Part shown: positions 62,960-64,000 of the stretch, piece after piece
Layout of the letters: every line of letters starts with the position of its first letter
Numbering within the stretch: the first letter of the stretch is position 1
Source of the DNA: Limnoperna fortunei
Lineage: Eukaryota; Mollusca; Bivalvia; Mytilida; Modiolidae
DNA: 64,000 bases
Direction: 5' to 3'
NCBI GenBank assembly: GCA_944474755.1
Contig: OX104115.1
Location: 59,896,648-59,960,647, forward strand
Made by a program: the position numbers and the translations under genes
The notes under the pieces: model-generated
What the model was told of the DNA's origin: nothing
Database searches by the model: none
Seen by the model: only the letters and a program-made list of their open reading frames with translations

Positions 62960-63822
62960 ATTTGTTTTGCTGGCAGAACTATTAACATTTCCTATACTAT
63001 CCACACAAGTGCACCTTTGTATCAATTCTTTTATAAATATATATCTATTACAGAAAAATTTGTTGGAACACAAATAAATGTTTAATAAACATTGCAAAAT
63101 TAGTCAGTCATTTTATTCAAAATTTGAATTTACTTTTGATGTTGTTTCCTACATATGGTTGTATACAGGTAAACACAAGTTTTTAACTTGACACATAAAT
63201 GTTTCAGTTGAACCTAAATATAGTAGTAAAAAATATAACTCCCTTTGATTGGTACAGGTATCATGCCTTATGCTGACACAATTTAACAGACTAAACAAAC
63301 AAAAGTAACTATAATATCTGATGATGTATACAACAAATAAGATAAATTGTTTCTTGTTCAAGGCATCCATATGACACATTTATTCATATTTTAACAAAAA
63401 CAAGTGTCATTTTTCTAAAATTCATAAATCTAACAACCTTTACTTGTAAATAAAACAGGAAAATGTGTATGAGCAACACAGATGTCCTGTTTTGGAAAAC
63501 ATACCCCTTTTTTTCAAGTTCACTGAAGGGTGAAGTATTGAGTGCTATCCTACAGATTTTTGAGATCTCATCATGAAGGCCAAATTTTACTGACATTTTT
63601 ATCTGAATTTAGTTTTGTGATTTTTCGGATCGCCAAAAAAAACAAAAAAACCAAACAAAAAAACGGAATTGTGTACCAAATTTTATGAATTCATAAAAAA
63701 AAGCTTCAAAGCCAAGGTAAACCTGAGGTGTGACAGACATATATGAAAGGGCCGAAAATCTACATTGCTGCCAACTTCAGAGAGCAGCTAATAAAAACTA
63801 TGTGGTGACTTCATTGTTCTTA
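62960..63822. other. Upstream intron, nothing recognised
   Basis: No candidate for the missing N-terminal exon (MKFAVL block). A 70-codon frame at 63384-63596 has no family resemblance. Confidence 0.55.
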
Positions 63823-64000
63823 AAGGGGCCTCTGTGGCCGAGTGGTTAAAGAAGTAGTCATTTATTATTGATCATGTGGACTGTCAACAATGAGGTTGTG
63901 GGTTTGAGTCTTACTGTGGACAGGATGTCCTAGACTCAGTGGTGTTCTCAAAATAAACAGGCAGGTCATTTCTCCTTGTATTTGAGTCATCATCCACACA
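63823..64000 (+). mobile_element. tRNA-derived SINE, cut by window end
   Basis: GGGGCCTCTGTGGCCGAGTG GTTAAAG head and GTGGGTTTGAGTCTTACTGT B-box region; the body runs to the last base. Confidence 0.75.

Overview
The window is eukaryotic, AT-rich, intron-dominated DNA. It is most likely from a bivalve mollusc, possibly a mussel. The evidence is the protein sequence, which is metazoan and mollusc-like, and the mobile elements: tRNA-headed SINEs and pearl/HINE-like elements with internal tandem repeats. I saw no prokaryotic genes, operons, rRNA or functional tRNA genes.

One gene accounts for all credible coding sequence. On the minus strand, 38 exons between 62298 (upstream) and 12171 (downstream) encode 1,924 contiguous codons of a neurobeachin/LRBA-family BEACH protein. 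All 37 junctions are phase-compatible with GT/AG borders. Several diagnostic stretches fit LRBA better than NBEA. The visible part runs from near the N terminus (armadillo-like region), through the ConA-like lectin domain, the DUF4704-type helical region, a variable linker with a candidate AKAP helix and acidic tracts, and the DUF1088-type region, to the start of the PH domain. The first exon(s) lie beyond 64000. The rest of PH, BEACH and WD40 lie below 1, because I found no exon in 1-12170.

The most unusual feature is that four exons (ends at 35693, 39255, 41596 and 62194) have their 3' ends, together with the splice donor, amplified into minisatellites that continue directly into the downstream intron. 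The units are 46/33, 63, 59 and 69-71 bp, in about 15, 10, 28 and 21 copies. Almost every unit carries an intact donor. The 63-bp array is in frame with its exon, so the choice of donor could add 21-residue modules. A fifth, small duplication copies an exon 5' end with its acceptor (about 15862-15965).

The introns hold many mobile elements. Several unrelated non-autonomous families share one architecture: a left end matching a hairpin at the right end, with 100-165 bp tandem units between. Copies lie at 1470-1965, 3323-4281, 8006-10733, 10733-11068, 24529-26091, 26706-27482, 27975-28212, 37819-38118, 46751-46938, 49064-49925 and 55738-56168. There are also TA-flanked terminal-inverted-repeat elements (29756-30957, 43284-44001, a half element at 44965-45262), two copies of a GCCATAAA-ended MITE, long foldback hairpins, tRNA-derived SINEs, a fossil LINE reverse-transcriptase fragment (59480-59960) and a 39-bp minisatellite of about 37 units (19195-20650).
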